From assembly GCA_003135135.1 (NCBI GenBank), contig PLDK01000031.1, positions 1 through 37,886 of the forward strand: a stretch of 37,886 nt of DNA, written 5' to 3'. This document shows positions 1 to 8,142 of the stretch, piece by piece (the stretch's first letter is position 1; the number at the start of each line of letters is the position of its first letter). A program made the position numbers and the translations under genes. This DNA comes from Deltaproteobacteria bacterium (GTDB lineage Bacteria; Desulfobacterota; Binatia; Binatales; Binataceae). The notes below the pieces were generated by a model. That model was not told the DNA's origin and made no database searches. It saw only the letters and a list, made by a program, of their open reading frames with translations.

Positions 1-30
1 TTCTCACTGGGTGCAGGGGTCACCCGTGCC

Positions 31-69
31 CAGGGAAGTGTGAAACCCACGGTGGGTTTCGCATCCCTG
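31..69. repeat. Imperfect inverted repeat / hairpin
   Basis: Outer arms of 6 bp (31-36 with 64-69) enclose a nearly uninterrupted inner inverted repeat (42-50 with 52-60, GAAACCCAC/GTGGGTTTC). There is no T-tract after it, so it is not a textbook intrinsic terminator. It lies 75 bp upstream of the M20 peptidase and could be the end of the preceding transcript or a leader structure. Confidence 0.4.
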
Positions 70-144
70 CCGAGCAGTTGACGCCGGGCCCGCGACGGTG
101 TTCCCTCATTCCGTGATCGAAAACATCTTCAACCTCGGCCCGCA

Positions 145-1605
145 ATGAACCGCGCATCCGCGATTGCCGCGGCATGGATGCTGGCGTGGGTTGCTCTATC
201 CGGCTCCGCCTTGGCCGCCCCGCCGGCCTCGCCCAACATCCTGCCATCTGAGTCGATGGGGGTGTCGAAGGCGCCGCCTCCGCAACCGATCAATTGGGAC
301 AAGGTCACCCAGGAAGCGACCGACCTGCTTTCCAGGTACATCCAGCTCAACACCACCAATCCGCCGGGCAACGAGATCGAAGCGGCGCGGATGCTCAGGG
401 AAAAATTTCTGACCGACGGGATTCCCGCCACGACCTGGGAGCCGCAGCATGGGCGCGGAATTGTCGCGGCGCGCCTGCGCGGGATCGGCAAGCATACCAA
501 GTCGATCATCCTGCTGAGCCACATGGACGTGGTGCCCGCCAACCCCAAGGAATGGGAGGTGGCGCCGTTCTCGGGCGCCGTCAAGGACGGAAAAATCTGG
601 GGACGCGGCTCGATCGACGACAAGGGCCCCGGCGTGATCGAGCTGATGGCGATGCTTGCGATCAAGCGCGCGGGCATCCTGCTCGATCGCGACGTGCTGT
701 TTGTCGCCACCGGCGACGAGGAAGCAGGCGGCAAGAACGGCGCCGGATGGTTCGTCGATCACGAGGCCAACGTCTTCTCCGACGCCGGCTATCTGATCAA
801 CGAAGGCGGCGGGATTCGCGCGCTATCCGACAGCAAGCGCAAGGTTTACGTGGTGTCCGTCACCGAAAAGACGCCGCTATGGCTGCGGGTTACCGCCAGT
901 GGCCCGGCCGGGCACGCATCCGATCCGCCCGCGGAAACCGCGGTCACGCGGCTGGTGCGCGCGCTGGATAAATTGAGCGAGTACAAAACGCCCATCCGCG
1001 TCATCGGGCCGGTGAATGATTACTACCACACGATGACGGAGCTCGATCACGGCCCCAGGCAGCTTCTCGATCTCGCCGCCGCGCTGAAGAATCCCGCCTA
1101 CCTCAAGGAATTTCTCGACGACCCCGGCCAGAACGCGCGCGTGCGCGACACGATCACCCCGACGGTGCTGTCTGCCAGCGATAAGACCAACGTGATCTCC
1201 GAGACGGCGTACGCCGAAGTCGATTGCCGCCTGCTGCCGGGCAGCGATCCCAAGACGGTCATGAACGACATCAAAAAGGTGATCGCCGACGACACCATCA
1301 AGCTCGACGTGATCCTCAATTTTCCGCCGATCTCGTCGCCGTCGCGCTCGCCGCTGATGACCGCGATTGCGACGCTGGCCAAAGACCACGACCGGGCCAC
1401 CGTCGTCCCCTCGATGATCATCGGATTCACCGACAGCCATTACTTCCGCCATAAAAAGATCGTCTCCTACGGTTTCATTCCGGTCGAAGTAAATCCCGCC
1501 GAAGCAAAAGGCGTCCACGGAATCAATGAGCGAATCGGCGTGAAGGAACTCACTGACGGGATTCAACGGATGGTCGAGTTGCTGCGGATTTTCGGGAGCC
1601 GGTAG
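145..1605 (+). CDS. Secreted M20-family metallopeptidase
   Basis: A 486-residue zinc-dependent exopeptidase/amidohydrolase of the M20/M25/M40 (carboxypeptidase G2, ArgE/DapE) family. The first ~25 residues form a Sec signal peptide with a probable cut after ALA (ALA|APP), so it probably acts outside the cytoplasm. Visible metal and catalytic residues: HMDVVP (H126, D128), GRGSIDDKG (D158/D159), GDEEAGG (E192 as general base, E193 as ligand) and a late VHGINE histidine. An internal dimerisation-type domain follows about residue 240 (GPAGHASDPP). The length is normal for the family. The next gene starts 11 bp downstream, so the two may be co-transcribed. The substrate (dipeptide, acyl-amino acid or other amide) cannot be read from the sequence. 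Confidence 0.9.
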   Translation: MNRASAIAAAWMLAWVALSGSALAAPPASPNILPSESMGVSKAPPPQPINWDKVTQEATDLLSRYIQLNTTNPPGNEIEAARMLREKFLTDGIPATTWEPQHGRGIVAARLRGIGKHTKSIILLSHMDVVPANPKEWEVAPFSGAVKDGKIWGRGSIDDKGPGVIELMAMLAIKRAGILLDRDVLFVATGDEEAGGKNGAGWFVDHEANVFSDAGYLINEGGGIRALSDSKRKVYVVSVTEKTPLWLRVTASGPAGHASDPPAETAVTRLVRALDKLSEYKTPIRVIGPVNDYYHTMTELDHGPRQLLDLAAALKNPAYLKEFLDDPGQNARVRDTITPTVLSASDKTNVISETAYAEVDCRLLPGSDPKTVMNDIKKVIADDTIKLDVILNFPPISSPSRSPLMTAIATLAKDHDRATVVPSMIIGFTDSHYFRHKKIVSYGFIPVEVNPAEAKGVHGINERIGVKELTDGIQRMVELLRIFGSR

Positions 1606-1616
1606 CAGGTGATGGG

Positions 1617-2798
1617 ATGATTCGAGCCGGCGTCGGTTTCTCGACTGCGCCCAATCCGCGGAGCGCCGCCGCCGAGGCCACCGCCGCCGCGCTCGCGCAG
1701 GCGGGGCTGAGCCGCGCCAACGGCGCGCTTTGTTTCGCGACTCCAGCCTACGGCGCAGCGTATCCGATGATCTTGCGCACGGTGGTTTCCCAAGCGCATA
1801 CGCGCGAAGTCGCGGGATGCTCGAGCATGGGCGTCATCGCGGGCGAAACCGAAATCGAATCGGGAAACGCGCTGGCCGTGATGGTGTTCGGCGGCGAAGA
1901 CATTCACGCAACCCGATTCTTCGTGCCTACCCCTCGCGGCCGCCCCGCAGGCGTGGCGGCGGAAGTGGCGTCCGCAGTGCGCTCGCAACTCGGCAAATCG
2001 AACCTGCTGATTCTTTTTGCCGATACTTACAACTTCGAAGCTGAGGCGACGCTCGAAGCGCTCGGGACTGAACTGCCCGGCGTGATGATTGCGGGTGGCG
2101 GTGCGAGCGAGGACGGCTCGATCGGCGAGACCTTTGTTTTCTGCGGCGATACTGTCAGCTCGAACGCGGTCTCCGGGATGCTGCTCGCGGGAGACTTCGA
2201 GCCGACTGTGGCGAGCTCGCTCGCATGCGGCCCGATCGGAACGGCGCATCGCGTGACCGCCGCGCGCGACAACATACTGATCGAACTCGACGGCCGGCCG
2301 GCTTACCAGGTCTTCGCCGAGACCGTCGGCCCCCTGGCCGACGACCTGCGCCGCGCGCTGAGCTACGTCTTCGTTGCGATTCCGGTGTACGAGAACGCAC
2401 AGGCGATCGAGCGTGGACAATTTGTCGTGCGCAATATCGTCGGTGCCAGCGAGGAACACGGCGTTATCGCGGTCGCATTCCAGCCCAAGGTGGGCGACAC
2501 GGTCGGTTTCGTGTTGCGCGATGCCGAGCTATCACGCCAGGACTTGAAGGCGACGCTGGAAGAATTGAACGACCGCCTCGACGCGCCTCCCGCGTTCGGT
2601 CTGTACTTCGATTGCGTCTCGCGCGGCGCCGGGCTCTACAACATCCCGGGTCACGATTCCGCATACATCAGGCGCTACCTTGGACCCGTTCCGATCGCGG
2701 GGTTCTTCACCGGTTTCGAAATCGGCTCGCTCGCGGAGCAGACCTCTGTGCTCCAATACTCGGGCGTCCTCGCGCTGATATCGGGAAGAAAAACTTAA
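1617..2798 (+). CDS. FIST N- and C-domain protein
   Basis: A 393-residue protein with FIST-family layout: an N-terminal FIST domain (about residues 1-210; AGCSSMGVIAGETEIESG and MIAGGGASEDGSIGETFVF) and a C-terminal FIST_C part (about 220-385; GRPAYQVFAETVG, GLYFDCVSRGAGLY, GFFTGFEIG). FIST proteins are thought to bind small ligands such as amino acids and are often linked to signalling; here no kinase or cyclase is fused, so it would act alone or with an unseen partner. It starts 11 bp after the M20 peptidase. Its stop overlaps the stop of the convergent methyltransferase in one shared TTAA (2795-2798). The start is an ATG following a GTGATGGG context; no strong Shine-Dalgarno is visible. 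Confidence 0.85.
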   Translation: MIRAGVGFSTAPNPRSAAAEATAAALAQAGLSRANGALCFATPAYGAAYPMILRTVVSQAHTREVAGCSSMGVIAGETEIESGNALAVMVFGGEDIHATRFFVPTPRGRPAGVAAEVASAVRSQLGKSNLLILFADTYNFEAEATLEALGTELPGVMIAGGGASEDGSIGETFVFCGDTVSSNAVSGMLLAGDFEPTVASSLACGPIGTAHRVTAARDNILIELDGRPAYQVFAETVGPLADDLRRALSYVFVAIPVYENAQAIERGQFVVRNIVGASEEHGVIAVAFQPKVGDTVGFVLRDAELSRQDLKATLEELNDRLDAPPAFGLYFDCVSRGAGLYNIPGHDSAYIRRYLGPVPIAGFFTGFEIGSLAEQTSVLQYSGVLALISGRKT

Positions 2799-3580
2799 AG
2801 AACGCGCGCCGGCAGCTTGCGCGTCACCAGCATCGCGATCCGATAGGTGAAATGCAGTTCGCCGTCGATTCGCACAGGACGCGCGCCGCGTAGATCTTCG
2901 TCCGCATCCCGCTGGACCATCGCGATTGCTTTCGCTGCGCGCTCCGGCGACGTATGCGCCGCCTTGATCCATTGCGAGACCGGGATGCGGTAGCCGTGCG
3001 ACGTAAACCTCACTATCTCGAGGCCGGCCGCGCCCATCATCCGGATTAGTTCGCTCATCGCAAGCGCATTGGTATGCGACGTGTCGCGCAGCCTTTCGAA
3101 TTGGTTGTAGTACGCGGCACGCTCGGGCTGTTCGCTGGCGATCAAGTCCTCGATCGCCACCAGTCCGTCAGTGCGACACACTCGCGCCATCTCGGCGATC
3201 ACTTTCTCCGGCGCGGCGAAATGATGAATCGCAAACCGGCACACGACGACATCGAATTCGCCGTCGTTGAACGGCAAGCGTGACTCGACGTCGCCCTTCT
3301 GGAAGCGGACGTTGGCCAGTCCCCGCTCCGAGCGCATCTGCTCGGCAATCTTGAGCGGCGCCTCGGTGAGATCGATGCCGACGACTTCGCGGCACAGCGG
3401 CGCAAATGCCATCGCGACGTGCCCCGGTCCGGTGGCGACTTCCAGAACGCGCGCATCGGCAGGCGGCGCGACAATCTCGACCAGCTTGCGCAGATGTTCG
3501 ATGTCAACTATCGCAGGGGCGGTCGCGTAGTCAGCCGCCTGCCGCGTGAATTCCTCGCGGACGAGATCTTTGTGTTCCAT
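2795..3580 (-). CDS. Class I SAM-dependent methyltransferase
   Basis: A 261-residue methyltransferase of the UbiE/Methyltransf_11 type. Motif I is VLEVATGPGHVA (about residues 45-56), followed by an acidic motif II in VVGIDLTEAPLKIA; the post-motif segments FNDGEFDVVVCRFAIHHF and EMARVCRTDGLVAIEDL are typical of small-molecule methyltransferases. The acceptor is unknown. It is convergent with the FIST gene, sharing a TTAA over both stops. The 222 bp upstream, shared with the divergent acyl-CoA dehydrogenase, hold both promoters, but no strong consensus was seen there. Confidence 0.85.
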   Translation of the reverse strand: MEHKDLVREEFTRQAADYATAPAIVDIEHLRKLVEIVAPPADARVLEVATGPGHVAMAFAPLCREVVGIDLTEAPLKIAEQMRSERGLANVRFQKGDVESRLPFNDGEFDVVVCRFAIHHFAAPEKVIAEMARVCRTDGLVAIEDLIASEQPERAAYYNQFERLRDTSHTNALAMSELIRMMGAAGLEIVRFTSHGYRIPVSQWIKAAHTSPERAAKAIAMVQRDADEDLRGARPVRIDGELHFTYRIAMLVTRKLPARVL

Positions 3581-3802
3581 ATGAGCGGTGCGCGGCGCCG
3601 ATGGCCGAGCCCTCTGATGATTCCAGTTAGTTGATTCCGATGCGGCTATTGTCGCGGTTCCCGGGCGCGAATCAAGCGCGCAACCGGCTGCGTCGCGGGG
3701 TTCCCGGCGCTTGCACGCCCGAAAGCCTTAGTGGTACCTGAAAGATGGATCTAAGCGGTTTCAACCGCAGGATTCCCCATCGAGAAAACGGAGGAACGCA
3801 AA

Positions 3803-4930
3803 TTGGATTTCGGATTCTCTGAAGAACAAGAGATGCTTCGGGATGCGGCCAAGCGCTTTCTGGCCGACAACTGCCCGTCCAAGTTTGTTCGCCAGATGAT
3901 GGCGGATGCGACCGCGCACGACCCCGCCTTCTGGAAAAAGCTGGTCGATCTCGGATGGCCCGGGCTGCTCATCCCGGAGAGTTACGGCGGCCAGGGTGGC
4001 GGTTTCCTCGACATGACGGTGATTGCCGAAGAAGCCGGCAAGGTTCTGGTGCCGGGACCCCTCTTCACCTCCGCGCTGCTCGCGGCGCCGCTGCTTATAG
4101 AAGGCGGCTCGGACGAGCAGAAAAAAAACCTCCTGCCGCGCATGGCGAAGGGCGAATATATCGGCACCGTCGCGATCGCCGAAGCCTCGGGCCGCTTCGA
4201 CGCCGAGGGAGTCCAGCTCAAGGCGACCAAGAGCGGCAAGGAATACACGATCACCGGCGAGAAGTTTTTTGTGCCCGATGCGCACGTGGCCAACGGGATG
4301 GCGGTTGCAGTCCGCACCGGCGGCAGCGGCGAAAAAGGAATCACGATTCTGACCGTTCCCACCACCGCGAAAGGCCTCACGATCACCCAGCTCAAGACGG
4401 TCGATATGACGCGGCGGCTATGCCACGTGAAGTTCGACAATGTGAAAACCTCCGAACTTATCGGCAAGGAAGGCGAAGGATGGCCGATCCTGCGGCGCAC
4501 GCTCGACATCGCAACCGCGGGGCTGGCGGCCGAGATGGTCGGGACGGCGCAGCGGGCGCTCGACATGTCGGTCGAATACGCCAAGACGCGCGTGCAATTC
4601 GGCAAGCCGATCGGATCGTTTCAAGCCGTCAAGCATAAGTGCGTGGACATGATGGTCGCGGTCGAGAACGCGCGCTCGCTGACCTACTACGCGTGCTGGA
4701 CCGTCGATACCAATAGCGCAGAGGCGGCGACTGCGGTGCCGATGGCGAAAGCGTACGCGTCCGACATGGCGAAGAACGTCACGTCGGAGGCGATCCAGGT
4801 GCACGGCGGCATCGGATTCACCTGGGAGCACGACATGCACCTGTATCATCGGCGCGCGCTGGCCGGAGAAGCCAATTTCGGCAACGCCCCGGTGCATCGC
4901 GAGACCGTAGCGAAGTCCCTGCTGGGCTGA
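3803..4930 (+). CDS. Acyl-CoA dehydrogenase lacking the canonical catalytic Glu
   Basis: A 375-residue FAD-dependent acyl-CoA dehydrogenase fold: N-terminal helical domain, beta domain around residues 120-215 and C-terminal helical domain with RVQFGKPIGSFQAVKH and VHGGIGFTWEHDMHLYHRR. The usual C-terminal YEGT motif carrying the catalytic base (Glu376 in MCAD) is replaced: ungapped alignment by eye puts F359 at that position (ANFGN). This resembles non-catalytic-type subunits of heteromeric dehydrogenases such as the FadE/ChsE pairs of steroid-degrading actinobacteria, though no partner gene is adjacent. The start is a TTG at 3803 behind a good GGAGG (about 3790-3794). It ends 20 bp before a strong terminator and is apparently monocistronic. 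Confidence 0.9.
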   Translation: MDFGFSEEQEMLRDAAKRFLADNCPSKFVRQMMADATAHDPAFWKKLVDLGWPGLLIPESYGGQGGGFLDMTVIAEEAGKVLVPGPLFTSALLAAPLLIEGGSDEQKKNLLPRMAKGEYIGTVAIAEASGRFDAEGVQLKATKSGKEYTITGEKFFVPDAHVANGMAVAVRTGGSGEKGITILTVPTTAKGLTITQLKTVDMTRRLCHVKFDNVKTSELIGKEGEGWPILRRTLDIATAGLAAEMVGTAQRALDMSVEYAKTRVQFGKPIGSFQAVKHKCVDMMVAVENARSLTYYACWTVDTNSAEAATAVPMAKAYASDMAKNVTSEAIQVHGGIGFTWEHDMHLYHRRALAGEANFGNAPVHRETVAKSLLG

Positions 4931-4950
4931 TCGAAGCGAACCGAACACCA

Positions 4951-4986
4951 GAAGAGCCGCGAGACTGAACGCGGCTCTTCCGTTTT
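4951..4986 (+). terminator. Intrinsic terminator
   Basis: A perfect 11-bp stem (4951-4961 with 4970-4980, GAAGAGCCGCG/CGCGGCTCTTC), 8-nt loop and a following CGTTTT. It closes the acyl-CoA dehydrogenase transcript and insulates the DUF5131-TcmP unit. Confidence 0.9.
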
Positions 4987-5004
4987 GAAGAGGCAACACG
5001 CGGG

Positions 5005-5033
5005 TTGACGCTGACCAAGTTTCGCTTTATATT
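5005..5033 (+). promoter_or_regulatory. Sigma70-like promoter of the DUF5131-TcmP unit
   Basis: TTGACG (5005-5010), 17-bp spacer, TATATT (5028-5033). The predicted start near 5040 leaves an ~18-nt leader that holds GGAGG (5046-5050), 7 nt before the GTG start at 5058. It is a near-consensus housekeeping promoter, which fits a constitutively expressed stand-alone module. Confidence 0.75.
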
Positions 5034-5057
5034 CGCCTATAAGCCGGAGGTCATCTC

Positions 5058-5819
5058 GTGAGTGATCGCAGTGCGATCGAGTGGACTGATGCCACGTGGA
5101 ACCCGGTGCGCGGCTGTACCAAGATCAGTCCAGGCTGCAAGCACTGCTACGCGGAAAGATTTGCCGAACGATTCCGCGGCGTACCCGGCCATCCATTCGA
5201 ACAGGGCTTCGACATCCGGCTCGTGCCCGAGAAGCTGGAGCAACCACTTCGATGGCGCTCATCTCGCCGGATCTTTGTAAATTCAATGAGCGATTTGTTC
5301 CATGACCGCGTGCCGACGGAATACATATCTCGGGTCGGCCGCGTCATGCAGGGCGCCGGGTGGCATACGTTTCAAGTTCTCACGAAACGCCACGATCGAC
5401 TGCGATCGTTGTTGAATGGCGAACTCGATTGGATGGGTTCGCTATCGAATGTTTGGTGGGGCGTGAGCGTAGAAAACCGAGAGCACGGCCTGCCGAGGAT
5501 CGACTCGCTGCGATCAACGAACGCTCGTGTCCGTTTCTTGTCCATTGAGCCGCTCCTGGAAAATTTAGGCAAGATCAATCTGTCGGGAATTGATTGGGTG
5601 ATCGTCGGCGGCGAAAGCGGCCCCCATTTCCGAACGATGGCTGCTGCTTGGGCTGAGGGAATACGAGATCAATGTCTCGAGGCACGAGTACCATTCTTCT
5701 TTAAGCAATGGGGGGGGCGTAGTCCTAAACAACTTGGTCGTATGCTAGACAGCCGTGAATGGAACGGAATGCCGGTACCTTCAATCTCCAATCCGGCCGC
5801 GTCCTACGCCGCCCCGTGA
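5058..5819 (+). CDS. DUF5131 / phage Gp37-Gp68 family three-Cys protein
   Basis: A 253-residue member of the DUF5131 family (PF07505, also annotated phage Gp37/Gp68). The N-terminus carries the family's three-cysteine motif NPVRGCTKISPGCKHCYAE (C20, C27, C30; CX6CX2C), which looks like a variant radical-SAM iron-sulphur site. Other conserved blocks: WGVSVEN, FLSIEPLL, DWVIVGGESG and PFFFKQWGG. The gene uses a GTG start with GGAGG 7 nt upstream and is followed by the TcmP gene through a 4-nt GTGA overlap, so the two are almost certainly translationally coupled. The family is known to pair with TcmP and to occur in phages and islands; its reaction is not established. Base composition is visibly less GC-rich than the flanks, suggesting acquisition. 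Confidence 0.92.
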   Translation: MSDRSAIEWTDATWNPVRGCTKISPGCKHCYAERFAERFRGVPGHPFEQGFDIRLVPEKLEQPLRWRSSRRIFVNSMSDLFHDRVPTEYISRVGRVMQGAGWHTFQVLTKRHDRLRSLLNGELDWMGSLSNVWWGVSVENREHGLPRIDSLRSTNARVRFLSIEPLLENLGKINLSGIDWVIVGGESGPHFRTMAAAWAEGIRDQCLEARVPFFFKQWGGRSPKQLGRMLDSREWNGMPVPSISNPAASYAAP

Positions 5820-6664
5820 AACTTCTCGGAAGCGATGGACTGCCGGCGCGTCGCGCACGGATTTGGACTCGCGAGAAACTCAGATACCTGCAGAAATACG
5901 CGCAAGCGTTTATGACGGCGATGGCGCCGAAGCGGTCGCAGGGAAAGTGGGAGCATCTGGACTATATCGATCTGCTATCCGGCCCGGGGCTCAGCATTGT
6001 TCGCGAGACGAAAGAAGAATTCGATGGCTCGCCGCTAATTGCTTTGAAGATTAAACCAGCCTTTGATCATCTTTACTTCGCGGATCTGAATGCTAAAAAC
6101 ATAACTGCTCTAAAGAGTAGGGTCTCCGCCAAAGATGCTGATCGAGTGACGTTCAGCGCAGGTGACTGCAACATCGTGGTCGATGAGGTCTTGAAACAAA
6201 TATCGAGTCGCACCCTCGGGCTCGCATTCATTGATCCCGAGGGCTTCGAAGTCGATTTTGAGACCTTGACTAAATTAGCCAAAAAGAGAATCGACCTACT
6301 CTATCTCTTCGCGAGCGGAATCGGAGTTCGACGCAACTTGAAAAATGCACTCTCTGTTGCGAATAGCCGTTTGGATAAGTGGTGGGGAGGAAAAGATTGG
6401 CGCGATCTCCCGGCGGCGAGATGGGCCGCAGGCAAATTTTCCGAGGAACCGAGCGAGAAGGTATTACAATCGTTCGTGTCAGCGTTTCGGAAAAAGGTCG
6501 CCAGCGCGGGATTTCAATTTCAGGATGAAGAGGCTCTACCGTTCACTAATACGAAAAACGCACAAATATACCACCTGCTGTTCTTTTCTCACGATCAGGC
6601 CGGGTTGACGATTTGGAACAACATAAAGAAGATCGCTCCGGGCGGCCAAAGAACGCTTCTCTGA
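5816..6664 (+). CDS. tcmP: Three-Cys-motif partner protein TcmP
   Basis: A 282-residue protein from the GTG at 5816, chosen because GTGA overlaps the upstream stop; an ATG at 5759 in the same frame would add 19 residues inside the DUF5131 gene and has no visible ribosome-binding site. Near the N-terminus comes a W-T-R-E-K-L..L-Q-K-Y segment, then DYIDLLSGPG, which resembles the (F/L)AGPG motif of TcmP and the glycine-rich loop of SAM methyltransferases. The order continues with GSPLIAL, FADLN (acidic, ribose-binding type) and LAFIDPEGFEV (a DPxG motif at the place of DPPY-like catalytic motifs). A methyltransferase-like activity coupled to the DUF5131 protein is inference from these motifs. 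The gene ends 20 bp before the convergent transporter; a 12-bp palindrome (6681-6692) lies between. Confidence 0.85.
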   Translation: MKLLGSDGLPARRARIWTREKLRYLQKYAQAFMTAMAPKRSQGKWEHLDYIDLLSGPGLSIVRETKEEFDGSPLIALKIKPAFDHLYFADLNAKNITALKSRVSAKDADRVTFSAGDCNIVVDEVLKQISSRTLGLAFIDPEGFEVDFETLTKLAKKRIDLLYLFASGIGVRRNLKNALSVANSRLDKWWGGKDWRDLPAARWAAGKFSEEPSEKVLQSFVSAFRKKVASAGFQFQDEEALPFTNTKNAQIYHLLFFSHDQAGLTIWNNIKKIAPGGQRTLL

Positions 6665-6684
6665 TCGATCGAAAGAACACCCGC

Positions 6685-8067
6685 CTAGGCGGTGGACTTT
6701 GCTTTTTCTTCTTCTTCGGCGGCGGCGGCGTTGCGCGCGGCGAGCCGATCGCGCATCGCGCGATGGCTCTCGCGGGTGATTGGATAGCGCGAGAAAACCA
6801 GCGCACTGAGCAAGTAGAGCGACGCGGGTCCGAGCGCAAAGAGCGCGCGCAGATTCTGCCCCGCTTGCTCCGTGATCCCGCCAACGCCGGGCTTGTAACC
6901 GACCCAGGACAGGACCGGGCCGACCAGCAGCAGCGAAACCGCGAGCGCCATCTTTATCGACATCGAGGTGATTCCGCCGTAGGCGCCCTCCTGGCGCTGG
7001 CCGGTACGCTCCTGGTCCCATTCGATCACGTCCGCCGACGCCGAAATTTGCGTGACCCAAATCCCGATGGCCGAGAATCCGCTGAACGCCATCAAAAAAT
7101 ATAGCGCCCAAGTGCTTTGCCGGGTCAGCAGCATCAACAGCAGCGAGCCGATCGCGTTGCAGATCATCGCGACCACAAAGGCCGGCTTCTTTTCGAACCT
7201 GACCGTGATCCTGAACCAGAACGGATATGAGACCGCCGATCCGACGAAGTACGCCATCAACCATCGCGCCGCCGCGTCCTCGTCGTGATACCAGTACTTG
7301 GCCAGGAAGCGCATCAGGACGGTCGGAATGTTGATGGCCATCACGGCCAGCGTGGTGGCGATCAGCAGAATGACAAACGGCCGATTGCCTGCGACCGATT
7401 TGAGCGACGCGAACAGCCTGGAACGCTCGCGCGTGGAAAATTCGGCGCGTTCGCGAAGACCCGCGTACGCGAGCATCGCACCGCCGGCGACCACCAGACC
7501 GCAGATCGCGCCGGTGACTTTGAAATCAGTGCCGCGCGCGAACAGGTACGAAGCAGCAAATGGCAACAACGCTCCGCTGATGTCGCCGACCGTGCCCAAC
7601 AGCTGGCGGAAGGTGGAGAGCTTGGTGCGTTCGTCGTAGTCGAGCGTGAGTTCCGGCATCAGCGCGCCGTACGCGGTTTCAAAGAACTTCCGCGACGTGA
7701 GCATCAGGAAGTAGAAACCGATAAACCACGCAAACAGCCCCGCGCCCCGCAGCTGCGGCGGCGACAGCAGCAGGTAGTAGCAGACCGCCATCGGAATTGA
7801 CGCGATAAAAAACGGCCGGCGCCGTCCCGACTTGAAGCGCGCGCGATCGGATATATTGCCAACCAACGGGTCGGTCAGCGCGTCGATCACGAGCGCCAGG
7901 AAGAATGCAAGCCCGGCCAGCGATGGAGAGAGCCCATTGCGATCGGTATAGAAATAGAGCAGGTGAAGCCCGAGCAGGGTCGCGCACAGGTTGAGGCCGG
8001 TCTGCGCCTGCGCGTAGATTAACAGGGGACGAAGGCCAATCTTTTCGCTCAAATCCCGGTTTGCCAC
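6685..8067 (-). CDS. GPH-family (MelB-like) sugar-cation symporter
   Basis: A 460-residue, 12-helix inner-membrane transporter of the glycoside-pentoside-hexuronide:cation symporter family (MFS_2). The diagnostic stretch is DALTDPLVGNISDRARFKSGRRRPF (about residues 60-85, given here only as the family signature DP.VG..SDR.....GRRRPF), matching the cation-site aspartates of MelB and the cytoplasmic loop 2-3. The C-terminus is a charged tail rich in Glu and Lys. Substrate is unknown; no glycosidase is adjacent. The start ATG is 75 bp from the divergent lipoprotein gene. Confidence 0.87.
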   Translation of the reverse strand: MANRDLSEKIGLRPLLIYAQAQTGLNLCATLLGLHLLYFYTDRNGLSPSLAGLAFFLALVIDALTDPLVGNISDRARFKSGRRRPFFIASIPMAVCYYLLLSPPQLRGAGLFAWFIGFYFLMLTSRKFFETAYGALMPELTLDYDERTKLSTFRQLLGTVGDISGALLPFAASYLFARGTDFKVTGAICGLVVAGGAMLAYAGLRERAEFSTRERSRLFASLKSVAGNRPFVILLIATTLAVMAINIPTVLMRFLAKYWYHDEDAAARWLMAYFVGSAVSYPFWFRITVRFEKKPAFVVAMICNAIGSLLLMLLTRQSTWALYFLMAFSGFSAIGIWVTQISASADVIEWDQERTGQRQEGAYGGITSMSIKMALAVSLLLVGPVLSWVGYKPGVGGITEQAGQNLRALFALGPASLYLLSALVFSRYPITRESHRAMRDRLAARNAAAAEEEEKAKSTA

Positions 8068-8142
8068 AGGCCGCAGAGACTACCCGATAGACATGCCTAC
8101 TTACAAAGCGATTGCAATTTCCGGTCGGATTCGACTATCGAG

